The notes: generated by a model from the sequence alone, not told the origin. Shown: positions 1 to 6,548, numbered from the stretch's first letter. The stretch: 10,627 bases of DNA from Streptosporangiaceae bacterium (GCA_030052355.1 JASIGS010000076.1:1-10627), one strand, 5' to 3'. Numbers and translations: made by a program.

Positions 1-200
1 GGGTGGCCGACTACTACCCGTGCGAGCGCGTCGAGGAGCTGCCCGAAGGCCAGTTGCGGGTCGAGCTGCGGACCGCCGACACGCAGCTGGTACGCAGGCT
101 GGCGCTGCGGCTCGGTGAGGACGGCCGGCTGGTGGCCCCGCCGGAGCTGGCCGGCCAGGTCACGGCCGATGCGACGGCAGCCCTGGAAAATTACTCCTGA
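1..200 (+). CDS. pafC: PafC-like WYL-domain regulator, C-terminal end (partial)
   Basis: Only the last 65 or so residues are present; the gene enters from the left edge and stops with TGA at 198-200. The first whole codon is GTG at position 3, but this is very probably an internal Val: the two preceding bases (GG) fit a Trp codon, giving the W-V-A-D-Y-Y-P string that I recall near the end of PafB/PafC-type WYL proteins. The rest, with VEELPEGQLRVELRTAD and a final RLGEDGRLVAPPELAGQV, is the usual C-terminal extension after the WYL domain. In mycobacteria PafB and PafC form a transcriptional activator of the RecA-independent DNA-damage response, encoded beside the Pup ligase gene pafA. The tatA-tatC-helY genes downstream are the neighbours expected for pafC rather than another WYL protein. 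Assignment rests on the tail and on synteny; no DNA-binding domain is visible. Confidence 0.8.
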   Translation, partial: VADYYPCERVEELPEGQLRVELRTADTQLVRRLALRLGEDGRLVAPPELAGQVTADATAALENYS

Positions 201-353
201 CGCCAATCCAGATCGAGGTCTGCACCGTATTAAGGCTGTGGTCACCAGAACTCTGCCAGCCGGACACATAGGTTCGCTTGCATGGACCACGTGTAGACTC
301 TTGCCTGCGGATGTCCGGACCCCGCATGCCTCGCTGAATGGGGACAGATCGAG
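201..353 (+). promoter_or_regulatory. pafC-tatA intergenic region with a possible -10 box
   Basis: This 153-base gap is less GC-rich than its surroundings and has no convincing gene. TAGACT at 294-299 fits the actinobacterial -10 pattern TAnnnT, and a start point near 306 would leave a leader of about 48 bases before tatA. No good -35 box lies 16-19 bases upstream (271-276 is GGTTCG), so the call is weak. CACGTG (288-293) is a 6-base palindrome beside the -10. GGGGA at 340-344, nine bases before the tatA ATG, is a plausible ribosome binding site. The gap suggests that tatA-tatC can be transcribed apart from pafC. Confidence 0.3.
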
Positions 354-725
354 ATGTTTGATCCGAGCGCGCCACATATCATCATCCTGCTGATCGTGGT
401 CTTGCTGCTGTTCGGTGCGCGGCGGCTACCTGGGGCGGCTAAGTCGCTCGGTGAGTCGATGCACATCTTCAAGCGGTCCGTACAGGGCTTGGACATCGAC
501 GGCACGGACAGCGCCGCGACGCCGGAGCCTTTCGCAGGGCCGGGTAACGCCCCGCGAGCCGGCTCGTTTACGTCGTCCACGCCGCCAGCGAGCATCGGCG
601 CGTCCGCGGACGCGACGCAGCAGCAACTGGCCGACCTGCAGCGCCAGATAGCCGACCTGCAGCGCCAGGCGGCCAACGGGAACGGCAGCCAGCTTTCTGA
701 GACTCAGACCACCCAGCCCTTCTAA
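354..725 (+). CDS. tatA: Sec-independent protein translocase subunit TatA
   Basis: TatA oligomerises to form the passage through which folded proteins with twin-arginine signals cross the cytoplasmic membrane, on recruitment by TatC. The 123-residue protein has the family layout: a short N-out segment, one membrane helix (about residues 7-20, rich in Ile/Leu/Val), the FGARRLP hinge at 20-26, and an amphipathic helix at about 27-45. FG and RRLP match TatA better than TatB, which usually has a GP-type hinge. The charged, probably disordered tail is longer than the minimum for the family. It ends in a Gln/Leu-rich segment at 88-106 that contains an exact duplicated hexapeptide ADLQRQ and could form a short coiled coil. 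The start is the ATG with GGGGA nine bases upstream. tatC follows after 18 bases, so the two are almost certainly co-transcribed. No tatB is seen, as is usual for actinobacterial tatAC loci. Confidence 0.95.
   Translation: MFDPSAPHIIILLIVVLLLFGARRLPGAAKSLGESMHIFKRSVQGLDIDGTDSAATPEPFAGPGNAPRAGSFTSSTPPASIGASADATQQQLADLQRQIADLQRQAANGNGSQLSETQTTQPF
630..668 (+). repeat. 21-base-period direct repeat inside tatA
   Basis: An 18-base unit at 630-647 (GCCGACCTGCAGCGCCAG) recurs without a mismatch at 651-668, offset by 21 bases. It encodes ADLQRQ twice (residues 93-98 and 100-105) with a single residue between, giving a seven-residue, heptad-like period in the cytoplasmic tail of TatA. Exact identity, including third positions, points to a recent in-frame duplication. 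Confidence 0.85.
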
Positions 726-743
726 CTGGGGCCCAAGGTGGTC

Positions 744-1694
744 ATGCCGGATGACGGGATCGACTTCGCGCCCGGCGAGGAGCATCCCGGCCTGAAATAC
801 GGTCCGCGCTCGCGTACCAACCCGCAAGCGCGGATGCCGCTCATGGAGCACATCCGGGAACTGCGGAACCGGATCATCAAGATCGCGGCCGCGCTGACGG
901 TGGCCTCGGTCATTGGCTGGTTCCTCTACCCGCATGTGTGGCAGTTCATCGAGCGGCCTTACTGCGACCTCCCGCGCCTGACCTCGCTGTCGATCGGGAA
1001 CACCAAGGGCGGCTGCCGCAACACGCTGTATGTCAGCGGGATCTTCGACGGGCTGTTCCTGAAGCTGCAGGTCGCCATCATCATCGGCGCGATACTGTCC
1101 TGCCCGATCTGGCTGTATCAGTTCTGGGCGTTCATCGCACCGGGGCTGTACTCACGCGAGCGGCGCTGGGCCTACTACTTCGTCGGCGTGGCCGTGCCGC
1201 TGTTCATCGGCGGCGGCGTGATGGCCTATTTCGCGATGACCAAGGGCCTGCGGTTCCTGCTTGAGCTGCTGCCGGCCGGTGTCACGCCGATCATCACGAT
1301 CACCAACTACCTGAGCTACGCCGAGGCGATGCTGCTGATCTTCGGCCTGGCGTTCGAGCTGCCGCTGGTGTTCGTGCTGCTCAACCTCGCCGGGCTGATG
1401 ACGCACGTCCGGTTCAGGAAGTGGCGGCGGATGATCATCTTCCTGGTGTTCGCGTTCGCCGCGTTCTTCACCCCCAGCCCCGACCCGATCAGCATGCTGC
1501 TGCTGGCAGTCCCCTGCGTGGTGCTGGTGGAGGCGTCCGAGATCTTCATCTGGGCGCACGACCGGCGCAAGGCGCGGCAGGGCAGCCTGGAGTACCCGGG
1601 CCTGTCCCAGGAAGAGGTCGAGAAGTACGGGCTGAACAAGCGGCTTGACGGCGTCGACGCGGGCACCGGCTCCAACACCGGTTCGGGCCGCTAG
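744..1694 (+). CDS. tatC: Sec-independent protein translocase subunit TatC
   Basis: TatC is the polytopic membrane receptor for twin-arginine signal peptides and the core of the Tat complex. The 316-residue protein carries the family signatures: LMEHIRELRNR (about 34-43, with the signal-peptide-contacting Glu39), FIAPGLYSRERR (130-141) before the third helix, the intramembrane Glu205 in FGLAFELP, and FTPSPDP (242-248) before the last helix. Six membrane helices can be placed at about 44-63, 105-128, 143-166, 196-219, 229-243 and 248-268. The first outside loop holds two cysteines (74 and 91). I chose ATG 744, which has AAGG at 735-738 at a workable distance; the in-frame GTG at 738 would add only two residues and has a poorer binding site. 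The charged C-terminal tail ends in a Gly/Ser/Thr-rich stretch. It lies 18 bases after tatA, in one operon with it. Confidence 0.95.
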   Translation: MPDDGIDFAPGEEHPGLKYGPRSRTNPQARMPLMEHIRELRNRIIKIAAALTVASVIGWFLYPHVWQFIERPYCDLPRLTSLSIGNTKGGCRNTLYVSGIFDGLFLKLQVAIIIGAILSCPIWLYQFWAFIAPGLYSRERRWAYYFVGVAVPLFIGGGVMAYFAMTKGLRFLLELLPAGVTPIITITNYLSYAEAMLLIFGLAFELPLVFVLLNLAGLMTHVRFRKWRRMIIFLVFAFAAFFTPSPDPISMLLLAVPCVVLVEASEIFIWAHDRRKARQGSLEYPGLSQEEVEKYGLNKRLDGVDAGTGSNTGSGR

Positions 1695-1740
1695 CGGGTC
1701 TGCGCCGGGCCGCATTCGCCAGGATCTACCGCTGACCGCC

Positions 1741-1755
1741 TAGTCTTGGCCTATG
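1741..1755 (+). promoter_or_regulatory. Possible -10 box giving a leaderless helY mRNA
   Basis: The helY ATG (1753) has no purine-rich ribosome binding site upstream. Instead TAGTCT (1741-1746) fits the actinobacterial -10 pattern TAnnnT and ends six bases before the ATG, the spacing at which transcription would begin on the A of the start codon. Leaderless genes are common in actinobacteria. No clear -35 element is visible 16-19 bases further up, so this rests on the -10 match, its spacing and the missing binding site. Confidence 0.4.
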
Positions 1756-4668
1756 AGCTCGCAGGCTAGTCCGGCGGATCAGCCTCGGGCCGCCCGGCGG
1801 AGCCGGGCGGCCGACCGGCCCGGGCTAGCGGCGTTCCGTCATCTTTATGATTTTGACTTTGACGACTTCCAGGTGCGCGCCTGCCGCGCGCTGGAGGACG
1901 GGCACGGCGTCCTCGTCGCGGCGCCGACCGGGTCGGGCAAGACCGTCGTCGGCGAGTTCGCGGTGCACCTGGCGCTGTCCGGCGGCCGCAAGTGCTTCTA
2001 CACCACGCCGATCAAGGCCCTGTCGAACCAGAAGTACGCCGATCTGGTCAACCGGTACTCGGCGGACCAGGTAGGCCTGCTGACGGGGGACAACTCGATC
2101 AACGGCGAGGCACCGGTCGTGGTCATGACGACCGAGGTGCTGCGCAACATGCTGTACGCGGGCTCGCTGACGCTGTCCGGACTCGGCTTCGTGGTGCTGG
2201 ACGAGGTTCACTACCTGGCCGACCAGTTCCGCGGCGCGGTCTGGGAAGAGGTCATCATCCAGCTGCCGGAGTCCGTGCAGGTGGTCGCCCTGTCGGCGAC
2301 CGTGAGCAACGCGGAGGAGTTCGGCGACTGGCTCGAGCAGGTCCGTGGCGGGACCGCGGTTGTCGTGGACGAGCACCGGCCCGTGCCGCTCTGGCAGCAT
2401 ATGCTCGCTGGCCGCAGGCTTCTTGACCTGTTCACCTCGAGCGGCGCGGTGAACCCGGAACTGAAGCGGCTGGCGCAGCGAGAGGGCCAGGCGGGCAAGC
2501 CCAGCGGCCGGCGATCGGGGCCGGCCACGCGCCGCCCCGAGCGGCTGCGGGCGCCGGCCAGGCCGCAGGTGATCGAGCGGCTGGATGCCGAGGGCCTGCT
2601 GCCGGCCATCACGTTCGTGTTCAGCCGGGCCGGCTGCGACGCGGCGGTCCAGCAGTGCCTGCTCGCCGGGCTGCGGCTCACCACACCGGAGGAGACGGCG
2701 GCGATCACCGAGCTGGCCACAGCCAGGACGGCGGCCATCGACGCGTCCGACCTGACGGTCCTTGGGTACGGCGAGTGGCTGGCTGGCCTGCAGCGGGGGA
2801 TCGCCGCGCACCACGCGGGGCTGCTGCCCACGTTCAAGGAGGTGGTGGAGGAGCTGTTCACCGCGGGGCTGATCCGTGCCGTGTTCGCCACCGAGACGCT
2901 CGCCCTCGGCGTCAACATGCCGGCCAGGACCGTGGTGATCGAACGGCTGGACAAGTGGAACGGCGAGCGTCACGCGGACCTGACCGCGGCCGAATACACC
3001 CAGCTCACCGGCCGGGCCGGGCGCCGTGGCATCGACATCGAGGGGCACGCTGTCGTGCTCTGGCAGCGCGGCCTCGACCCGCTGGGCGTCGCCGGGCTGG
3101 CGGGCACCCGCACGTACCCGCTGAACTCCAGCTTCCGGCCGACCTACAACATGGCGGTGAACCTCGTCGGCCAGCTCGGCCGGGCGCGCGCCGCCAAGCT
3201 GCTGGAGTCATCGTTCGCGCAGTTTCAGGCCGACCGCAGCGTGGTGGGCCTGGCCAAGCAGGCCGCCGCACTGCGGCAGCAGGTGGCCGGGCTGCAGGTC
3301 AGCTGCGAGCGGGGTGACATCGAGGACTACGACCAGATTCGCAGGGAGCTCGGGCAGCTCGAGCGGGCGGCGGCCAGGCAGCGTTCCACCGAGGCGGTTG
3401 CCTCGCTCGAGAAGCTGCGCCCCGGCGACATCATCAGCGTGCCGGCCGGGCGGCAGGCCGGGCTCGCGGTCGTGCTCCAGAAGGGCCGGCTCGGCAACGG
3501 TGATCCGCATCCGCTCGTGCTGACTGCCGGCCGTCACCAGGTCAGGCGGCTGACCGTGGCTGACTTCCCCGGCCCGGTGAGCCCCATAGAGCGGATCAGG
3601 ATCCCGGCCTGGTTCAGTCCCCGTTCCGCGAGTGACCGGAGGGACCTGGCCTCGACGGTCCGCAACAAGCTCTCCGGCCGCCTCCTGCCGGGCGAGCCCG
3701 GCGCAGCCGACGGCCTCGCCACAGGCCGAGACGGAGCCGGGGACGAAGCCGCGGACGCGGGTTCGGACGGGGCCGCGAGCCTTGACCATCGCGGCGGGCT
3801 GGCGGACTCGGACGGCCGTTCCGGCGGCCGTGACCCGGGCGGCCGCGACTCCGGCGGCGAGGACTCCGACGGTGTGGACTCCGGCGGATACGGGGACTCC
3901 GGCGGACCCGGGGATTCCGGCGGCGGCCGTCCGGGCGGTGCGGCCGCGCAGATCGCGGAGCTGCGTCGCCAGCTGCGGCGCCACCCCTGCCACGACTGCC
4001 CAGACCTGCAGGTGCACGTGCGCGACCTGGCGCGCCGGACCAGGCTCGACGCGGAGGCCGCGGACATCGAGCGGCGGGTCTCCGGCAAGTCTCAGGTGCT
4101 CGCCCGCACGTTCCGCCGGGTCTGCACCGTGCTCGACCGCCTGGGCTATATCGAGGGCGACTCGGTGACGACGGAGGGCCGGCGGCTGGCTGCCCTCTAC
4201 ACCGAGCTCGATCTGCTGGCCGCCGAGTGCCTGCGCCGCGGCACCTGGTCCGGCCTGTCGGCGGCCGAGCTGGCCGCCTGCGTATCGGCGCTGACCTTTG
4301 AGTCCCGCCGGCCGGAGGACGCCCACCCGCCGAGACTGCCGCACGGGCGCGCCCGCGAGGTGCTTGCCGACATGACCGACATCTGGGGCGAGCTGTCTGC
4401 GGCCGAGAGCGAGCAGGGGCTGTCGTTCCTGCGCGAGCCAGACCTCGGCCTGGCCTGGACCGTGCACGCGTGGGCCCGCGGTACGGGGCTGGACAAGCTT
4501 GTCGGCGACGACCTGGGGGCTGGCGATTTCGTCCGGGCCGTGAGGCAGCTCGTGGACCTGCTCGGTCAGGTCGCCGTGGCGGGTGCGGGCACCGATCTGG
4601 CGGCCACGGCCCGCGAGGCGATCCACGCCGTCAACCGCGGCGTCGTCGCCTACTCTTCGGTGGCTTAG
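1753..4668 (+). CDS. helY: Ski2/Mtr4-like DEVH-box helicase (HelY family)
   Basis: This is an ATP-dependent superfamily 2 helicase of the Ski2/Mtr4 group, probably acting on structured RNA; its cellular role in actinobacteria is not settled. Visible in the 971 residues are the Q-motif region (FDFDDFQ, 34-40), Walker A APTGSGKT (57-64), DEVH (150-153), SAT (181-183), motif IV ITFVFSR (286-292), motif V TETLALGVNMP (380-390) and motif VI QLTGRAGRRG (417-426). A RHPCHDC segment (743-749) and a DSHCT-type helical C-terminus (about 785-965) follow. Between about 648 and 730 lies an Asp/Ser/Gly-rich low-complexity insertion built partly of repeats; it probably explains why the protein is longer than M. 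tuberculosis HelY (about 900 residues, from memory). All motor motifs look intact. The gene starts 58 bases after tatC, probably with its own leaderless start, and its stop overlaps the convergent dioxygenase stop. Confidence 0.92.
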   Translation: MSSQASPADQPRAARRSRAADRPGLAAFRHLYDFDFDDFQVRACRALEDGHGVLVAAPTGSGKTVVGEFAVHLALSGGRKCFYTTPIKALSNQKYADLVNRYSADQVGLLTGDNSINGEAPVVVMTTEVLRNMLYAGSLTLSGLGFVVLDEVHYLADQFRGAVWEEVIIQLPESVQVVALSATVSNAEEFGDWLEQVRGGTAVVVDEHRPVPLWQHMLAGRRLLDLFTSSGAVNPELKRLAQREGQAGKPSGRRSGPATRRPERLRAPARPQVIERLDAEGLLPAITFVFSRAGCDAAVQQCLLAGLRLTTPEETAAITELATARTAAIDASDLTVLGYGEWLAGLQRGIAAHHAGLLPTFKEVVEELFTAGLIRAVFATETLALGVNMPARTVVIERLDKWNGERHADLTAAEYTQLTGRAGRRGIDIEGHAVVLWQRGLDPLGVAGLAGTRTYPLNSSFRPTYNMAVNLVGQLGRARAAKLLESSFAQFQADRSVVGLAKQAAALRQQVAGLQVSCERGDIEDYDQIRRELGQLERAAARQRSTEAVASLEKLRPGDIISVPAGRQAGLAVVLQKGRLGNGDPHPLVLTAGRHQVRRLTVADFPGPVSPIERIRIPAWFSPRSASDRRDLASTVRNKLSGRLLPGEPGAADGLATGRDGAGDEAADAGSDGAASLDHRGGLADSDGRSGGRDPGGRDSGGEDSDGVDSGGYGDSGGPGDSGGGRPGGAAAQIAELRRQLRRHPCHDCPDLQVHVRDLARRTRLDAEAADIERRVSGKSQVLARTFRRVCTVLDRLGYIEGDSVTTEGRRLAALYTELDLLAAECLRRGTWSGLSAAELAACVSALTFESRRPEDAHPPRLPHGRAREVLADMTDIWGELSAAESEQGLSFLREPDLGLAWTVHAWARGTGLDKLVGDDLGAGDFVRAVRQLVDLLGQVAVAGAGTDLAATAREAIHAVNRGVVAYSSVA
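3847..3930 (+). repeat. 18-base tandem repeats in the helY insertion (DSGG motif)
   Basis: GACTCCGGCGG occurs at 3847, 3877 and 3895, with GATTCCGGCGG at 3913. The last three are spaced exactly 18 bases apart and encode DSGGYG, DSGGPG and DSGGGR; a further partial unit, GACTCCGAC, begins at 3862. All lie in frame within the low-complexity stretch of about 3694-3945. The pattern looks like slippage or unequal-exchange growth of a flexible acidic linker. Confidence 0.8.
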
Positions 4669-5219
4669 ATCGCCGCGGGCACCCTGACCGGCAGGTCGTA
4701 GACGCGCCGGACGCTGCTGCCGAGCCGGGTGATGTCCGCCCCGTAGACATGCAGCGAGATGGCGATGTCGTCGCCGAAGTTCCGCACCCGGTGGATGTCG
4801 CCCGGGGGAGCGAAGCCGCTGACCTCGCCGACATGGCCCTGGTTGCGACCGACCTCTTCGAGGTAAGCGCCGTCGTCGGACAGCTTGTAGAGCTCCTCGT
4901 ACTCGACGCCTTGCAGCACGCCGAACACGCACCACGTGACGTGGTCGTGGATGGGCGTGATCTGGCCCGGCCGCCAGACCAGCGCGTTGACCGAGAACGA
5001 GCCGTCCGGCTCGACGTACAGGGTGTGGCAGACGTAGTCGTCCGGGGAGCCGGCCCGCTCGGCCGGGGTGAGCATGTCCGGCCCCGGCAGGTACCGCCGC
5101 AGTTGCACGGCCACGAGTTCGGCGGTCCGCTGCCAGTCCGCGTGCCGCTCGATTGCGCTGCGGATGCCGATGATCAGGTCGGCAGGACATCGGGTCAGGA
5201 CCGGGCTGGTCACAGTCAT
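4665..5219 (-). CDS. Cupin thiol dioxygenase (cysteine or 3-mercaptopropionate dioxygenase family)
   Basis: Enzymes of this family use non-haem iron and O2 to oxidise a thiol to a sulfinate: cysteine to cysteine sulfinate, or 3-mercaptopropionate to its sulfinate. The 184-residue protein has the full iron-binding set: TPIHDH gives His91 and His93, and DIHRV gives His143. The second-shell Ser155-His157-Tyr159 (SLHVY) matches Ser153-His155-Tyr157 of rat cysteine dioxygenase. FSVNALVW followed by RPGQITPIHDH, and HVYGAD near the end, look to me most like the Pseudomonas 3-mercaptopropionate enzyme. However, the substrate-carboxylate position (Arg60 in rat, Gln in the Pseudomonas protein) is Cys64 or His65 here, so the substrate is uncertain. 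Cys97 aligns with rat Cys93, which crosslinks to the active-site Tyr. The start is fixed by AGGAGG seven bases upstream. The gene stands alone on this strand, convergent with helY. Confidence 0.88.
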   Translation of the reverse strand: MTVTSPVLTRCPADLIIGIRSAIERHADWQRTAELVAVQLRRYLPGPDMLTPAERAGSPDDYVCHTLYVEPDGSFSVNALVWRPGQITPIHDHVTWCVFGVLQGVEYEELYKLSDDGAYLEEVGRNQGHVGEVSGFAPPGDIHRVRNFGDDIAISLHVYGADITRLGSSVRRVYDLPVRVPAAI

Positions 5220-5225
5220 GGCATC

Positions 5226-5231
5226 CCTCCT
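5226..5231 (-). promoter_or_regulatory. Strong ribosome binding site of the thiol dioxygenase gene
   Basis: Read on the minus strand this is a perfect AGGAGG, six bases before the ATG at 5219. It decides the start among longer open-frame alternatives that run far upstream on this strand, and it is the best ribosome binding site in the window. Confidence 0.85.
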
Positions 5232-5495
5232 CGCTGGTCGGCTGACGCGGTTCAGCCTAGGGACCGCTGGGTGGCTAGCTCCACGAAGCGGGCCCGGAAA
5301 CGAATGCCAATAATTCATACATCCATAGAGGGAATCTCTGGCTTCGCGTTTCTGCTGCTCAGCAGGTGTTCGCCCGACACACGTCAGGCCGCCGACGCGC
5401 CTCGGTGATCTTGCGGTTCGGGCCGACCACAGACGTTGTGGCGGTTGGGGCGGATCAAACAGGCTGATATCGGGCACGATCCTGGGGCGAAGTGC

Positions 5496-5507
5496 CACGA
5501 CGTCGTG
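5496..5507. repeat. Perfect 12-base palindrome upstream of the exonuclease gene
   Basis: CACGACGTCGTG is its own reverse complement and ends 72 bases before the exonuclease ATG. It may be an operator for a dimeric regulator, but in DNA this GC-rich a chance palindrome of this size is not rare. Confidence 0.35.
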
Positions 5508-5579
5508 CTCGCGCCGACCCGGCAGCCCCAGCGGGCCATCTGCAAGGTACGCGATGGCCGCGACTGGCAGGATGCGGCA

Positions 5580-6488
5580 ATGGGCTCGCTGATGCTGCTC
5601 GACACCGCCTCGCTGTACTTCCGGGCGTTCTACGGCGTGCCGGAGACCATGACCGCACCGGACGGGACGCCGGTGAACGCCGTCAGAGGACTGCTGGACA
5701 TGATCGCGCGGCTGGTCCGGGCGCGCGGACCCGAGCGGCTCATCGCCTGCATGGACGTCGACTGGCGGCCGCGATTCCGGGTCGCCGCGATCCCGTCCTA
5801 CAAGGCACACCGCGCCAACCCGGACGGGTCGGAGCAGATACCCGACGCGCTGGCGGTGCAGGTGCCGATCATCATCGACGTGCTCTCGGCGACCGGCGTG
5901 GCGATGGCCGGCGCAACGGGCTACGAGGCCGACGATGTGATCGGGACCCTGTCCGCGGCGGCGGATCAGCCGGTCGAGGTGGTGACCGGGGACCGCGACC
6001 TGTTCCAGATCGTGGACGACGAGCGCGGCATCAGGATCGCGTACATCGCCAGGGGCCTCGGCAACATGGAGATGGTCGATGAGGCGGCGGTGACCGCCAG
6101 GTACCAGATCCCGGGCAAGTCCTACGCGGCCTTCGCGGCGCTGCGCGGCGATCCGAGCGACGGCCTGCCCGGTGTCCCTGGCGTGGGCGAGAAGACGGCG
6201 GCCGCGCTGGTGCGCGTCTTCGGCTCGATCGAGGCGATGCTCACCGCCCTCGATCAGGGCCACGGCGGGTTCCCGATGGGCAGCAGGGCCAAGCTGGTGG
6301 CGTCCCGTGCGTACCTCGAGGCGTGCATGCCGGTCGTGCGGGTGGCCACCGACGCCCCGGTCCGGCTGGACGGCGGCCTGCTGCCATCGGTCCCGGCCGA
6401 CGGCAGGCGCGTGGCCGAGCTCGACGAACGCTGGGACCTTGGCAGCTCGCTCGGCCGGATGCTGTCGGCGCTGGCCGCCGCGGGCTAG
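5580..6488 (+). CDS. Stand-alone 5'-3' exonuclease (PolA N-terminal / FEN-like)
   Basis: The protein resembles the 5' nuclease domain of DNA polymerase I without the polymerase, and would cleave 5' ends or flaps of DNA in repair or Okazaki-fragment processing. In 302 residues it shows LLDTASLYFRAFYGVP with metal-ligand Asp8, the basic arch segment RFRVAAIPSYKAHR (65-78), GYEADDVIGTL with Glu116, Asp118 and Asp119, VVTGDRDLFQIV with Asp138 and Asp140, and RGDPSDGLPGVPGVGEKTA (189-207), which supplies Asp191 and Asp194 and the helix-turn-helix that binds DNA. No active-site acid appears lost. The frame is open upstream to 5436, but family N-termini begin just before the first Asp motif. ATG 5580 has AGGA (5569-5572) seven bases before it, so I start there; GTG 5505 is the main alternative. 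It corresponds by position to M. tuberculosis Rv2090. Confidence 0.9.
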   Translation: MGSLMLLDTASLYFRAFYGVPETMTAPDGTPVNAVRGLLDMIARLVRARGPERLIACMDVDWRPRFRVAAIPSYKAHRANPDGSEQIPDALAVQVPIIIDVLSATGVAMAGATGYEADDVIGTLSAAADQPVEVVTGDRDLFQIVDDERGIRIAYIARGLGNMEMVDEAAVTARYQIPGKSYAAFAALRGDPSDGLPGVPGVGEKTAAALVRVFGSIEAMLTALDQGHGGFPMGSRAKLVASRAYLEACMPVVRVATDAPVRLDGGLLPSVPADGRRVAELDERWDLGSSLGRMLSALAAAG

Positions 6489-6539
6489 CCGCGGTGAGAT
6501 GATTTGGACGGGGCGAGGGGTCCCGCAAGTCCCACTGGT

Positions 6540-6544
6540 GGAGG
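6540..6544 (+). promoter_or_regulatory. Ribosome binding site of the M24 peptidase gene
   Basis: GGAGG with a short four-base spacer to ATG 6549 supports this start over the in-frame TTG at 6504. The same GTGGAGG string with the same four-base spacer precedes the next gene (7662-7668). Confidence 0.65.
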
Positions 6545-6548
6545 TCGG

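Larger units (their letters stand above)
5220..5579. promoter_or_regulatory. Divergent intergenic region, dioxygenase / exonuclease
   Basis: These 360 bases must hold the promoters of both flanking genes, unless the exonuclease begins further upstream. I see no gene in them. The stretch 5303-5340 is clearly AT-richer than the window; on the minus strand it includes TATGAA, a possible -10 for the dioxygenase, without a good -35. Inverted repeats present are an imperfect CCATAGAG/CTCTGG pair at 5323-5341, CTGCTG-CT-CAGCAG at 5352-5365, CCACA-gacgt-TGTGG at 5427-5441, and the 12-base palindrome at 5496-5507. None has a T-tract that would mark a terminator, and I recognise no riboswitch. Confidence 0.45.

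Noticed and set aside
1665..1682. Hairpin ACCGG/CCGGT with an 8-base loop at the end of tatC, as a terminator
   Set aside because: Only five pairs, inside the coding sequence, with no T-tract after it.
1825..3048. 407-codon minus-strand frame within helY
   Set aside because: Antisense to the intact helicase motor motifs and without domain signatures.
3208..5190. 660-codon open frame on the minus strand, opposite helY and in a different frame from the dioxygenase
   Set aside because: It lies antisense to helY and out of frame over the dioxygenase, has Arg/Ala/Gly/Pro-rich composition without any family motif, and is the expected by-product of G/C-rich third positions.
5427..5441. CCACA-gacgt-TGTGG stem-loop as part of a riboswitch or small RNA
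   Set aside because: It is isolated and only five pairs long; no surrounding conserved helices or known riboswitch core could be recognised.
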